Of a stretch of DNA of 64,000 bases, positions 28,170-36,252 are shown in pieces. Origin of the DNA: Candidatus Pelagibacter sp. Lineage in GTDB: Bacteria; Pseudomonadota; Alphaproteobacteria; Pelagibacterales; Pelagibacteraceae. Under the pieces are notes generated by a model that was given only the letters and a program-made list of their open reading frames with translations, made no database searches and had not been told where the DNA came from. Made by a program: the position numbers and the translations under genes. The stretch covers positions 47,343-111,342 of the forward strand of contig JAOINI010000003.1 in the NCBI GenBank assembly GCA_028139285.1. The letters are read 5' to 3'. Every line of letters begins with the position of its first letter. Position 1 is the stretch's first letter.

Positions 28170-28736
28170 TTAAAAAAGCCGGCTAGAAATAGCCGGCTTT
28201 TTTTTTACCTCAGACATAATTGCTATTCCCTCAGAATTTAATAATTTAGTTTTATTTAAATTAATAAGTTTAATTCCTCCTAAAGGTACCAAATTCTTCT
28301 GATTTCCAATTAAATTAAATCTAACAACATCGTAAAATTTTTCTGAAGGAGCGTAATCGACACTAAACAATTTTGATAATATTACGTAAGAGCAACCTTG
28401 TTTTTTCTTTTCATAAATCTCTTTAAAATTGTGAGCTGATCCTAGTATCTTTTTGTTAAGTTTCTTAAGATTCAATTGTTTAAAACTTTTATTAAATGCT
28501 GATATATAAATACCGTCAGATTTTAGCAAAATAGCAAGCTTTGTACTATTAGCTACAAAAAACTCAATACCTTTTATTTTGCACTTTTTCCTAAATTTGA
28601 TGAGGGAGCTTATGCTATCACTTGGTTTTTGGTTTCTAAAAATTAAAACAAATTTGTTAATTTTTTTTATTTTATTTAAATTAATATCTTTTATATTTTT
28701 AATAATAAAAAAATATTTTTTTTTATATGCAAACAT
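28170..28736 (-). CDS. ThiE/TenI-like thiamine phosphate synthase family protein
   Basis: A divergent member of the thiamine-phosphate synthase/TenI fold. In the 188-aa protein the barrel pattern is seen in GIEFFVANSTKLAILLKSDGIYIS (like 'vhLg' strands), KILGSAHNFKE, GCSYVILSKLFS, VPLGGIKLINL and GIAIMSEV. The usual catalytic and pyrophosphate-binding residues of ThiE are not obvious, so it may not make thiamine phosphate. The stop codon and last codons lie inside the porin terminator. Its ATG is directly back to back with that of yggS. Confidence 0.7.
   Translation of the reverse strand: MFAYKKKYFFIIKNIKDINLNKIKKINKFVLIFRNQKPSDSISSLIKFRKKCKIKGIEFFVANSTKLAILLKSDGIYISAFNKSFKQLNLKKLNKKILGSAHNFKEIYEKKKQGCSYVILSKLFSVDYAPSEKFYDVVRFNLIGNQKNLVPLGGIKLINLNKTKLLNSEGIAIMSEVKKKPAISSRLF
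28172..28206. terminator. Strong bidirectional terminator of the porin gene
   Basis: AAAAGCCGGCTA and TAGCCGGCTTTT form a 12-bp stem around a GAAA loop with eight T following on the plus strand and six on the minus. It terminates the porin and at the same time encodes the last residues (AISSRLF region) and stop of the convergent TenI-like gene. Confidence 0.92.
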
Positions 28737-29393
28737 ATGACTAACATAGTAGAAAGCTTAAAGAAAATACAACTCAATATTAACAAGATTGCTTCTGATA
28801 AAAAAGTAAATGTTATAGCTGTAAGTAAAACTTTTCCTATAACGCACGTTAAACCTTTATTAGACTATGGGCATTTACATTTTGGAGAAAATAAAATTCA
28901 AGAAGCAATATCAAAGTGGACGGCTATTAAAAAAAATAATGAAAATGTTAAATTGCATATGGTAGGTAAATTGCAGAGTAATAAAGCTAAAGATGCAGTT
29001 AAGCTATTTGATTATATACACTCTTTAGATAACCAAAAACTTGCAGACATTTTAGCAAAACATCAAATGAATCTGGGCAAACAACTTAAATATTTTATTC
29101 AAGTCAATATAGGAAATGAAATTCAAAAATCTGGTGTCCCCGTAAATGAGATAGACTCTTTTTATAACTATTGTATTAAAAGCGCAAAGCTTGATGTGAT
29201 TGGTCTAATGATTATCCCGCCCAACGATCAACAGACAAAAAAATATTTTCAATCAATTAACGAACTTAATAAATCATTAGCATTAAAGGAATTAAGCATG
29301 GGAATGTCCGCAGATTATTCAGACGCAATTCTAAATGGATCTACTTTTGTAAGAATTGGAAGTTCTATTTTTGGTCCAAGATCTCAACTATAG
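28737..29393 (+). CDS. yggS: YggS family pyridoxal-phosphate homeostasis protein
   Basis: A PLP-binding alanine-racemase-fold protein that buffers free PLP. The 218-aa product shows the PLP-lysine region VIAVSKTFPI (Lys near residue 30), HFGENKIQEA, HMVGKLQSNKAK, VNIGNEIQKSGV, LSMGMSADYSDAI and VRIGSSIFG, all diagnostic. The start codon abuts the start codon of the divergent ThiE-like gene (CATATG) with no intergenic DNA. The end overlaps the convergent L,D-transpeptidase gene by 29 bp. Confidence 0.95.
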   Translation: MTNIVESLKKIQLNINKIASDKKVNVIAVSKTFPITHVKPLLDYGHLHFGENKIQEAISKWTAIKKNNENVKLHMVGKLQSNKAKDAVKLFDYIHSLDNQKLADILAKHQMNLGKQLKYFIQVNIGNEIQKSGVPVNEIDSFYNYCIKSAKLDVIGLMIIPPNDQQTKKYFQSINELNKSLALKELSMGMSADYSDAILNGSTFVRIGSSIFGPRSQL

Positions 29394-29865
29394 TATTTTT
29401 TTTAATTTCTGAAATTATCTTTAAAAGAGCAATTTTATTTATTGCAATACATCCTAAAGTTTTTTTATAATTTCTTTTCGCTACATGAATAAAAATTGCA
29501 CTTCCTTTTCCATTTTTAACTGGACTCATATTATAATTTAAAACAAGAACAATATCATACGAGTTATCGGATTTATAAAGTTTCTCATGACTATTTTCTG
29601 TAGGAAGGTATATTAACTTATTATAATTTTTTGAACTTGGATCATCACACCATCCTAAATTTTTCTTTATTATAATTTTTTTTAATTTTGTTTTAATTTT
29701 TTTAATTCTATCTTTTCTGTATAAAAGAAATTTAATGTTATATCGTCCTTTTGGGGTAATTTTATCACCTTCTTTCTTTTTTGTACCAATTCCCCTTTTA
29801 CCTAAAGCACATTTTACTTTATATTTATTGTACGTAAGAAATTTTTTATTAATTTGTATATGCAT
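29365..29865 (-). CDS. L,D-transpeptidase (YkuD-type) family protein
   Basis: A predicted cell-wall crosslinking or modifying enzyme. The 166-aa protein has the catalytic signature IFIHVAKRNYKKTLGCIAI, with His and the Cys nucleophile about ten residues apart near the C-terminus. KCALGKRGIGTKKKEGDKITPKG precedes it and includes the family's 'G-x-x-x-K-x-E-G-D-x-x-T-P-x-G' pattern. No obvious signal peptide is present at the annotated start, so either the start or the localisation is uncertain. Start codon overlaps the divergent regulator start (ATGCAT). Confidence 0.85.
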   Translation of the reverse strand: MHIQINKKFLTYNKYKVKCALGKRGIGTKKKEGDKITPKGRYNIKFLLYRKDRIKKIKTKLKKIIIKKNLGWCDDPSSKNYNKLIYLPTENSHEKLYKSDNSYDIVLVLNYNMSPVKNGKGSAIFIHVAKRNYKKTLGCIAINKIALLKIISEIKKNTIVEILDQK

Positions 29866-30465
29866 CGTTTAAACGTTTTGATTTATGCTTCTAATTCGTT
29901 AGTCTCCACATTAAATGAACTTAAGCCTTTTTTAAAGTTTAATCATTTTATATCAGCTCCAGGTGATGCTTATGATATAATATTATTTCATGATGAAATT
30001 TTGAAAGACAAAAAAATTAAAGATATTATAAACAAAAGTGATTTTTTAAAAGTATGCTTATCGACAAAAAAAAAACAAGTTCTTAAGTGTGATGCCATTA
30101 TACAACTTCCAACAACTTTAAATGAAATCAATAATACATTAGAAAATATTTTTGCTAAAAAAAAATTTATCAAAAATTCTTCAATAGAAGTTAAGAATTA
30201 TCTATTAGATAAAAATACCAAAAAATTAATAAAAAATAACAACTCAATAATTTTGACTGAAAAGGAGATTCAGCTCATAGAACTGCTATTGAGTGACACT
30301 AGCCCATTATCTAAAAATGATATCTTATCATCTGTTTGGAATTATTCTGCAGAGGCAGATACTCATACAGTAGAAACTCACATTTATAGATTGAGAAAAA
30401 AAGTAAAAGATGAATTTATGGACGATAAATTTATATTAAATAGTAAAGATGGTTATTACTTATGA
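29860..30465 (+). CDS. Winged-helix transcriptional regulator with degenerate receiver domain
   Basis: An OmpR/PhoB-type protein of about 201 aa. The C-terminal half is a standard trans_reg_C winged helix: ILTEKEIQLIELLLS, PLSKNDILSSVWNYS, HTVETHIYRLRKKVKDEF and a KDGYYL ending. The N-terminal half (about residues 1-100) follows the receiver fold, but the acidic pair is missing and the phospho-acceptor strand reads DIILFHDEIL. Phosphorylation is therefore doubtful. No histidine kinase is nearby. I take the ATG at 29860; a TTG at 29854 adds two residues. The last base triplet overlaps the arfA-like start. Confidence 0.82.
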   Translation: MHRLNVLIYASNSLVSTLNELKPFLKFNHFISAPGDAYDIILFHDEILKDKKIKDIINKSDFLKVCLSTKKKQVLKCDAIIQLPTTLNEINNTLENIFAKKKFIKNSSIEVKNYLLDKNTKKLIKNNNSIILTEKEIQLIELLLSDTSPLSKNDILSSVWNYSAEADTHTVETHIYRLRKKVKDEFMDDKFILNSKDGYYL

Positions 30466-30569
30466 AAAAAAGGAATAAATATGCTTTAGATTTATTTAGC
30501 AAAAAGTATCGAAAAAGAGTTGTTAAACCAAAAAAAGGAAAAGGAAGTTTCAAAAGAAAAAAAAGGTAA
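30462..30569 (+). CDS. arfA: ArfA-like alternative ribosome-rescue factor (35 aa)
   Basis: A tiny, very basic protein encoded by 35 codons. It overlaps the regulator stop by 4 bp (ATGA). The sequence contains LFSKKYRKRVVKPKKGKGS followed by FKRKKR. This resembles the functional core of ArfA (a 'P/D-L-F-R-x-R-V-x-x-x-K-K-G-K-G-S-Y-x-R-K' pattern), which inserts in the mRNA channel of stalled ribosomes and recruits RF2. It is much shorter than E. coli ArfA (72 aa). The RF2-binding N-terminal part is reduced. Assignment is from motif memory, not a search. Confidence 0.72.
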   Translation: MKKRNKYALDLFSKKYRKRVVKPKKGKGSFKRKKR

Positions 30570-30589
30570 AAAAATCGTTTCATATTTAA

Positions 30590-31519
30590 TCAATTAAGTC
30601 TAGCTCCAATTATTTGAATTACTCTCGACGACATTTCTGTTCCAGTTTCTAAACTTTCTCTTATAGATTTTTTGTTTATTAGACCGTGCAAAAAACCACT
30701 TGCGAATAAATCTCCTGCACCCGTCAAATCTATTATTTGAAGATTCTTTTTTGCAGGACACTCTACAACTTCATTGTTATTTATTGCAATCGAACCTTTA
30801 TCACCACGTGTAATAACTATTAACTTATTTATTTTTTTAGCAAAATTGATTACATCATCGAATTGATTTACATCAATAAGTGACATAATTTCTTGCTCGT
30901 TTGCAAAAGTAATATCTAATTTGTTTTTTACCAAATCTAAAAAATGTGGCTTGTGTCTTTCCACACAAAATAAATCAGATAATGACATTGCAACTTTGTT
31001 TGAAATATTAATCGCTTTTTCAAATGCTGTCTTGGGTTCGCCCTCGTCCCAAAGATATCCCTCTAAGAATAAGATTTCACTATCTTGGACTGCATTTTTA
31101 TCTACATCACTCTCATTAATTTTTCCCGCAGTGCCAAGGAAAGTTACCATGGTTCTTTCCGAGTCAGGTGTGATTAATATTAAGCAAGTTCCAGTCGGAA
31201 TCGTCTCTCTTTTCTTTGAGTAAAAATATTGTACATTTTCTTTTTTCAAGCCTTCTTCATATTTATTGCCTAAATCATCGTCACTTACTTTGCCTATAAA
31301 ACCGACTTTATTTCCAAGTTGTGAGAGACCTACTATTGAGTTCGCAACTGATCCACCTGAGACAGTTTCCTCTATTTTAAGATTTGATAAAAGTTTTTTA
31401 AATTCAGTTTCATCTACAAGCTTCATTGTGCTTTTAGTTAAGTTATTTTGAGAAATAAATTTATCATTCACTTTACAAATTACATCAACAATTGCATTGC
31501 CAATTCCTAAAATCTTCAT
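30590..31519 (-). CDS. PfkB-family sugar/nucleoside kinase (adenosine kinase-like)
   Basis: A ribokinase-family phosphotransferase. The 309-aa product has the family N-terminal GG motif region (ETVSGGSVANSIVGLSQLGNKVGFIGKVSDDDLG) and the C-terminal LTGAGDLFASGFLHGL signature with catalytic Asp and anion hole. Alphaproteobacterial relatives in this synteny are usually annotated as adenosine kinase, but substrate cannot be read from sequence. It is directly followed by nth on the same strand with no gap. Confidence 0.88.
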   Translation of the reverse strand: MKILGIGNAIVDVICKVNDKFISQNNLTKSTMKLVDETEFKKLLSNLKIEETVSGGSVANSIVGLSQLGNKVGFIGKVSDDDLGNKYEEGLKKENVQYFYSKKRETIPTGTCLILITPDSERTMVTFLGTAGKINESDVDKNAVQDSEILFLEGYLWDEGEPKTAFEKAINISNKVAMSLSDLFCVERHKPHFLDLVKNKLDITFANEQEIMSLIDVNQFDDVINFAKKINKLIVITRGDKGSIAINNNEVVECPAKKNLQIIDLTGAGDLFASGFLHGLINKKSIRESLETGTEMSSRVIQIIGARLN

Positions 31520-32173
31520 TTAAGCTTTTTTTGTTTTAATGGGTTTAGATCTATTTGGATAACAGCTTTTACAAATTTTACAAGTTATTCCATAACAATC
31601 TCGGGCCTTACAATACTCTCTCCCGTACCAAATTATTTGTAAATGAAGTTTATTCCAATATTTTTTAGGAAAAACTTTTTTTAAATCCTCTTCTGTCTGA
31701 ACGACGCTCTTTCCATTAGTCAAACCCCATCTTTGAGCCAATCTATGAATATGTGTATCGACTGGAAAAGCAGGAAAACCAAAACCTTGAGACATGACAA
31801 CACTTGCAGTCTTATGACCAACACCAGGAAGTTGTTCTAACTCTTCGTAGGTTTTTGGAACTTTGCCCTTATATTTTTCAACTAATGTCTTTGATAAGTA
31901 GAAGATGCTTTTAGCTTTAACCCTGAATATTCCAATTCTTTTAATTAACCTCTCAATTTTCTTTCTACCAAGTTTTACAAAATGATGTGGTTTATTATAT
32001 TTTGGATAAATATTTTTTGTAACATTATTAACATTTACATCAGTACACTGCGCTGAGAGAAGAACTGACACTAAAAGTGTAAAAGTGTTTTTATAATTTA
32101 ATGGTATAGGAACTTTTGGATATGTTTTATTTAATATCCTTACAATAATACTAGCTTTTTTTTTATTGTTCAC
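31520..32173 (-). CDS. nth: Endonuclease III
   Basis: DNA glycosylase/AP lyase that removes oxidised pyrimidines. The 217-aa protein has the catalytic Lys region in the helix-hairpin-helix LPGVGHKTASVV (near residue 112) and the catalytic Asp in VDTHIHRLAQRWG. The C-terminal Cys cluster is present, but the spacing is C-X4-C-X4-C-X2-C-X2-C rather than the usual C-X6-C-X2-C-X5-C, so the fourth iron-sulfur ligand may differ. It overlaps dapB by 4 bp. Confidence 0.95.
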   Translation of the reverse strand: MNNKKKASIIVRILNKTYPKVPIPLNYKNTFTLLVSVLLSAQCTDVNVNNVTKNIYPKYNKPHHFVKLGRKKIERLIKRIGIFRVKAKSIFYLSKTLVEKYKGKVPKTYEELEQLPGVGHKTASVVMSQGFGFPAFPVDTHIHRLAQRWGLTNGKSVVQTEEDLKKVFPKKYWNKLHLQIIWYGREYCKARDCYGITCKICKSCYPNRSKPIKTKKA

Positions 32174-32946
32174 TTAAAGTTTAGAAGGTCTCTCATAGAG
32201 TATAGGCCTACTTTTTTTGACATTAACCAAGCGGCTGCGATTAAGGCACCTTCTGAGTACAAGGCTCTATCAAAAGACTCGTGATTGAGCCGTATTTTTT
32301 CTTTTCCACTAAAAAATCTAACTTCATGTTCACCAATTACTTCACCTTTACGAATAGAATTAAAATTTATTTTTTTTGAGTAAGGGAAAGACTTTTTGTT
32401 CAAATATTTTTTACCTATTAAATTATAAAAATTTTTATTCTTACCTTTTGCTATTCCTTTACCTAGCATTAAAGCTGTCCCAGAAGGGTAATCAATTTTA
32501 TGTTTATGATGTACTTCATGCACTTTACTTAAAAAATTATTACCCAAAGCTTTTGAGGCAATCTCCGTTAAATACATAAGTAAGTTTACCCCAAGGCTCA
32601 TATTACCAGCTTTAAGAATTGGAATTTTCTTTGAGAAATTTTTGATTAAAATTTCTTCTTTTTTTGTAAAACCTGTAGTGCCAATAACTACTCTTTTCTT
32701 CTGTTTTACAGCCATTTTAAGAATTTCCATCGTACAGTTGGGAACTGTAAAATCTATAATTACATTTGTTTTTTTAAAAGCTATAAGTGAATTTATTTCA
32801 GGTCTAATTCCAGAAATTTTTTTATTTATTTTTCTATTTTCAGTGAGAGATACGATTTTAAAAATTTTATTTTTATTTGCAGATTTAATGAGTTGTTGTC
32901 CCATTCTACCCATACAACCTGTTATAGTTAAATTAATTTTTTTCAT
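32170..32946 (-). CDS. dapB: 4-hydroxy-tetrahydrodipicolinate reductase
   Basis: Reduces the dihydrodipicolinate precursor in lysine and diaminopimelate synthesis. The 258-aa protein starts INLTITGCMGRMGQQL (NAD(P)-binding GxxGxxG). It has DFTVPNCT, VVIGTTGF, the catalytic VHEVHHKHKIDYPSGTAL block with its His pair near residue 150, and GEHEVRFFSGKEKIRLNHESFDRALYSEGAL. It shares one base with the stop of the small membrane protein upstream (TAATG). Confidence 0.97.
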   Translation of the reverse strand: MKKINLTITGCMGRMGQQLIKSANKNKIFKIVSLTENRKINKKISGIRPEINSLIAFKKTNVIIDFTVPNCTMEILKMAVKQKKRVVIGTTGFTKKEEILIKNFSKKIPILKAGNMSLGVNLLMYLTEIASKALGNNFLSKVHEVHHKHKIDYPSGTALMLGKGIAKGKNKNFYNLIGKKYLNKKSFPYSKKINFNSIRKGEVIGEHEVRFFSGKEKIRLNHESFDRALYSEGALIAAAWLMSKKVGLYSMRDLLNFK

Positions 32947-33113
32947 TATCTAATTAGATAAATTATTACAATAATCACTAGTACAATTATAGTCCATATT
33001 GATAAATTGCTTAAAAATTGTTTAATTTTACTATTTGTAGATAAAAAACTAGGTAAGATTAAAATAAGAACTGCAATAAGAAATATTGCAGACATTATTT
33101 GATCAGTTTCCAT
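32946..33113 (-). CDS. Small two-helix membrane protein (55 aa), function unknown
   Basis: An open frame between dnaJ and dapB on the same strand, with ATG at 33113 and TAA overlapping the dapB ATG by one base. The product has two hydrophobic stretches (residues about 7-24 and 39-54) separated by a short basic loop (TNSKIKQFLSN). It resembles the N-terminal double-membrane segment of alphaproteobacterial TIGR02281-type aspartic proteases, but no protease domain follows. That resemblance is from memory and weak. Tight coupling to dapB argues that it is translated. Confidence 0.65.
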   Translation of the reverse strand: METDQIMSAIFLIAVLILILPSFLSTNSKIKQFLSNLSIWTIIVLVIIVIIYLIR

Positions 33114-33118
33114 TTTAA

Positions 33119-34246
33119 TTATGTTTTTTTCCAGAATTTTTTAGCCTTTTCAAAAAAGCTCTTAATTGCTGGGTCTGGCTTGTTAGACTCAATCTCATTA
33201 AATTCTTCTAGTATTTCTCTCTGTCTTTTAGAAAGTGAACTTGGTACTTGGGTGACGACTCTTATATAAAGGTCACCAAATATATTTCTTCTTAAGACAG
33301 GCATGCCTTTGCCTTTTAACCTAAATTGTTTTCCGTGCTGTGTTCCTGCAGGAATCTTAATTTTTGATTTACCTCCATCGATAGAAGGTACTTCAACTGA
33401 TGTTCCTAAGGCCGCATCTGAAAAAGAAATTGGAAGTTCGTAATACAAATTTTCATCTGATCTTTTAAATATATTATGATTATCTATTGATATAAAAAGA
33501 TATAAATCCCCACTAGAACCTCCTTTTGAACCAGCTTCGCCTTTGCCAGAAAGCCTAATCCTTGTTCCATCATCAACTCCCTTTGGAATTTTGACTGTTA
33601 CATTTTCGTTAGCTTGAACTTTTCCATTTGCACTACAAGTGCCACATGGCGTTCCTATCATTTCACCATATCCACTGCACTGCGGACAAGTTTGTTGAAC
33701 AGTAAAAAAACCTTGATTAGTCCTTACTTTACCTCTTCCTGAACAGTAATCACACCTGATAGGCTTAGAACCTTTTGCTGCACCGCTGCCAGAACAAGAT
33801 TTACAAGATTTATATGTTGTGTATCTGACATTTTTTTCAGTTCCGTCATATGCCTCTTCTAAACTTATAGAGACATCGTACCTTAAATCATTTCCTCTAT
33901 TGCTTGATCTTCTAGAAGAACCTCCTCCTCCAAAATCACTAAAAAAATCCTCAAAAATATCAGAAAAAGATGAACTATCAAATCCACCAAAACCATGAAA
34001 TCCACCTCCTCCACCTGATCCTTCAAAAGCCGCGTGACCAAATTGATCGTAGTTAGCTTTTCTTTTGTCATCAGAGAGTATGTGATAAGCTTCGCTTGCC
34101 TCTTTAAATTTTTCCTCAGAAGCTTTATCACCTTTAGTTTTGTCTGGATGATATTTGAGGGCTAGTTTTCTATAAGCTTTTTTAATATCGTCTTTAGATG
34201 CGCCTTTTGGAATACCTAAGACATCATAACAATCTCTTTTAGCCAC
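33119..34246 (-). CDS. dnaJ: Chaperone DnaJ
   Basis: Hsp40 co-chaperone that stimulates DnaK ATPase. The 375-aa protein has a J-domain with HPD at residues 33-35, a Gly/Phe-rich linker (about 75-115), four zinc-binding CxxCxGxG-type repeats (about 145-210; the last reads CGTCSANG) and the C-terminal substrate-binding domains. It starts at GTG 34246 behind a strong Shine-Dalgarno AAGGAG (34254-34260 on the reverse strand), 23 bp after dnaK. Confidence 0.98.
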   Translation of the reverse strand: MAKRDCYDVLGIPKGASKDDIKKAYRKLALKYHPDKTKGDKASEEKFKEASEAYHILSDDKRKANYDQFGHAAFEGSGGGGGFHGFGGFDSSSFSDIFEDFFSDFGGGGSSRRSSNRGNDLRYDVSISLEEAYDGTEKNVRYTTYKSCKSCSGSGAAKGSKPIRCDYCSGRGKVRTNQGFFTVQQTCPQCSGYGEMIGTPCGTCSANGKVQANENVTVKIPKGVDDGTRIRLSGKGEAGSKGGSSGDLYLFISIDNHNIFKRSDENLYYELPISFSDAALGTSVEVPSIDGGKSKIKIPAGTQHGKQFRLKGKGMPVLRRNIFGDLYIRVVTQVPSSLSKRQREILEEFNEIESNKPDPAIKSFFEKAKKFWKKT

Positions 34247-34269
34247 AGGACGTCTCCTTATTTATTATC

Positions 34270-36195
34270 TTAGGCGCTTTTCTCTTTGTCTTCTTTTACG
34301 TCTTCAAAATCAGCATCTACAACATTATCTTTTTCACCAGGCTTAGTATCTTTTGGTCCACCATCAGATTTGTCATCTTTATTTGGCTTTTGTTGACTTT
34401 TATATACAGCTTCACCTAATTTCATAGAAACTTGTATTAAACTTTGTGTTTTTTTCTTTATGTCTTCAATATCTGTTCCCTCTAAAGATTTTTTAAGATC
34501 GGCAATTCCATTTTCTATAGCTTTTTTCTCTTCAACGGAAACCTTATCGCCATGTTCTTTTAAACTTTTTTCTGTTGAAAAGACTAAACTATCAGCTTGA
34601 TTTCTTGCATCAACTGTCTCTCTCTTCTTTTTATCAGCTTCTTTGTTAGCTTCAGCATCTTTTACCATTTTCTGAATCTCTTCATCAGATAAACCACCAG
34701 AGGCTTGAATTTGAATTTTTTGTTCTTTTCCAGTACCTTTATCTTTAGCAGATACGCTAACTATACCATTAGCATCAATATCAAATGTAACTTCAATTTG
34801 TGGAGTTCCTCTTGGCGCTGGTGCTATCCCGACTAATTCAAAATTTCCTAAAATTTTATTATCTGCTGCCATTTCTCTTTCTCCTTGGAGTACTCTTATA
34901 GATACTGCAGGCTGATTATCTTCAGCTGTAGAAAATACCTGACTTTTTTTAGTTGGTATCGTAGTATTCTTTTCAATTAATTTTGTAGATACCCCACCAA
35001 GTGTTTCGATACCCAATGATAGAGGCGTTACGTCCAAAAGTAAGACATCTTTAACATCACCTTGTAATACTCCACCTTGGATAGCTGCTCCCATTGCAAC
35101 TACTTCATCAGGATTAACACTTTTATTCGGTTCTTTGCCAAAGAAATTTTTTACTGTTTCAATAATTTTTGGCATTCTTGTCATTCCACCAACTAGCACA
35201 ACTTCGTTAATTTCAGCTGCAGAAAAGCCGGAGTCTTTTAAAGCGGTTTTACAAGGTTCTAAAGTTCTGTCGACTAGACTTTGAACTAAAGCCTCTAGTT
35301 TTGCTCTAGTGAATTTCAAGTTGAGGTGTTTCGGTCCAGTTTTATCAGCAGTAATAAAAGGTAGATTAATTTCAGTTTGTGCTGCAGACGAAAGCTCAAT
35401 TTTTGCTTTTTCAGCTGCTTCTTTTAATCTTTGCAAGGCAAGTTTATCTGTTTTTAAGTCAATACCATTATCTTTTTTAAATTCTGAAGCAAGATATTCT
35501 ACTATAGAGTCGTCAAAATCCTCTCCTCCCAAAAAGGTATCACCATTAGTTGACTTTACTTCAAAAACTCCATCTCCTATTTCTAAAATAGAAATATCAA
35601 AAGTACCGCCACCTAAATCGTATACGGCAATTTTTTTACCACCCTTTTTGTCAAGACCGTAAGCGAGTGAAGCAGCAGTAGGTTCATTTATAATTCTTAA
35701 AACTTCTAAACCTGCAATCTTTCCAGCATCTTTTGTCGCTTGTCTCTGAGAATCGTTGAAATAAGCCGGAACAGTTATTACCGCTTTAGTAACTGCCTGA
35801 CCTAAATATTTTTCAGCCGTCTCTTTCATTTTTTGTAAAACAAAAGCAGAAATTTGTGCTGGTGAATATTTTTTTCCTCTTCCTTCCACCCAAGCATCGC
35901 CGTTTTCAGATTTAACTATTTTATAGGGAACTTTAGAAATATCTTTTTGCACAGATGGACCATCAAATTTTCTACCAATTAGTCTTTTTACTGCAAAAAT
36001 TGTGTCGCCAGCATTAGTTACAGCCTGTCTTTTTGCTGGTTGCCCGACTAATTTTTCATCTTTATCCAAGAATGCCACCACTGAAGGTGTTGTTCTTGCG
36101 CCCTCTACGTTTTCTAGAACTTTTGCCTGCGTACCATCCATTATTGCTACGCAAGAATTTGTTGTTCCTAAATCTATACCAATGACTTTACTCAT
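34270..36195 (-). CDS. dnaK: Chaperone DnaK (Hsp70)
   Basis: Central ATP-dependent folding chaperone. The 641-aa product has the nucleotide-binding motifs [11 protein letters not shown] (residues 5-15), [14 protein letters not shown], and [10 protein letters not shown]. Next come the interdomain linker [16 protein letters not shown] and a substrate-binding domain. The acidic C-terminal tail ends KEDKEKSA, a variant of the EEVD-like end. The ATG follows an AAGGATAA site and a sigma-32-like promoter in the gap behind grpE. Confidence 0.98.
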   Translation of the reverse strand: MSKVIGIDLGTTNSCVAIMDGTQAKVLENVEGARTTPSVVAFLDKDEKLVGQPAKRQAVTNAGDTIFAVKRLIGRKFDGPSVQKDISKVPYKIVKSENGDAWVEGRGKKYSPAQISAFVLQKMKETAEKYLGQAVTKAVITVPAYFNDSQRQATKDAGKIAGLEVLRIINEPTAASLAYGLDKKGGKKIAVYDLGGGTFDISILEIGDGVFEVKSTNGDTFLGGEDFDDSIVEYLASEFKKDNGIDLKTDKLALQRLKEAAEKAKIELSSAAQTEINLPFITADKTGPKHLNLKFTRAKLEALVQSLVDRTLEPCKTALKDSGFSAAEINEVVLVGGMTRMPKIIETVKNFFGKEPNKSVNPDEVVAMGAAIQGGVLQGDVKDVLLLDVTPLSLGIETLGGVSTKLIEKNTTIPTKKSQVFSTAEDNQPAVSIRVLQGEREMAADNKILGNFELVGIAPAPRGTPQIEVTFDIDANGIVSVSAKDKGTGKEQKIQIQASGGLSDEEIQKMVKDAEANKEADKKKRETVDARNQADSLVFSTEKSLKEHGDKVSVEEKKAIENGIADLKKSLEGTDIEDIKKKTQSLIQVSMKLGEAVYKSQQKPNKDDKSDGGPKDTKPGEKDNVVDADFEDVKEDKEKSA

Positions 36196-36215
36196 AATTA
36201 TCCTTTATACTGATC

Positions 36216-36245
36216 TAATATGGGTGCTTTTTTTCTTACTACAAG
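36216..36245 (-). promoter_or_regulatory. Sigma-32-type heat-shock promoter of dnaK
   Basis: On the minus strand, CTTGTAG (36245-36239) is followed after 14 nt by CCCATATTA (36224-36216). This is close to the RpoH consensus CTTGAAA / CCCCATNTA, especially in the GC-bearing -10 element, which stands out in AT-rich DNA. It would give a short leader before the dnaK ATG at 36195. Confidence 0.6.
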
Positions 36246-36252
36246 GTTGTTT

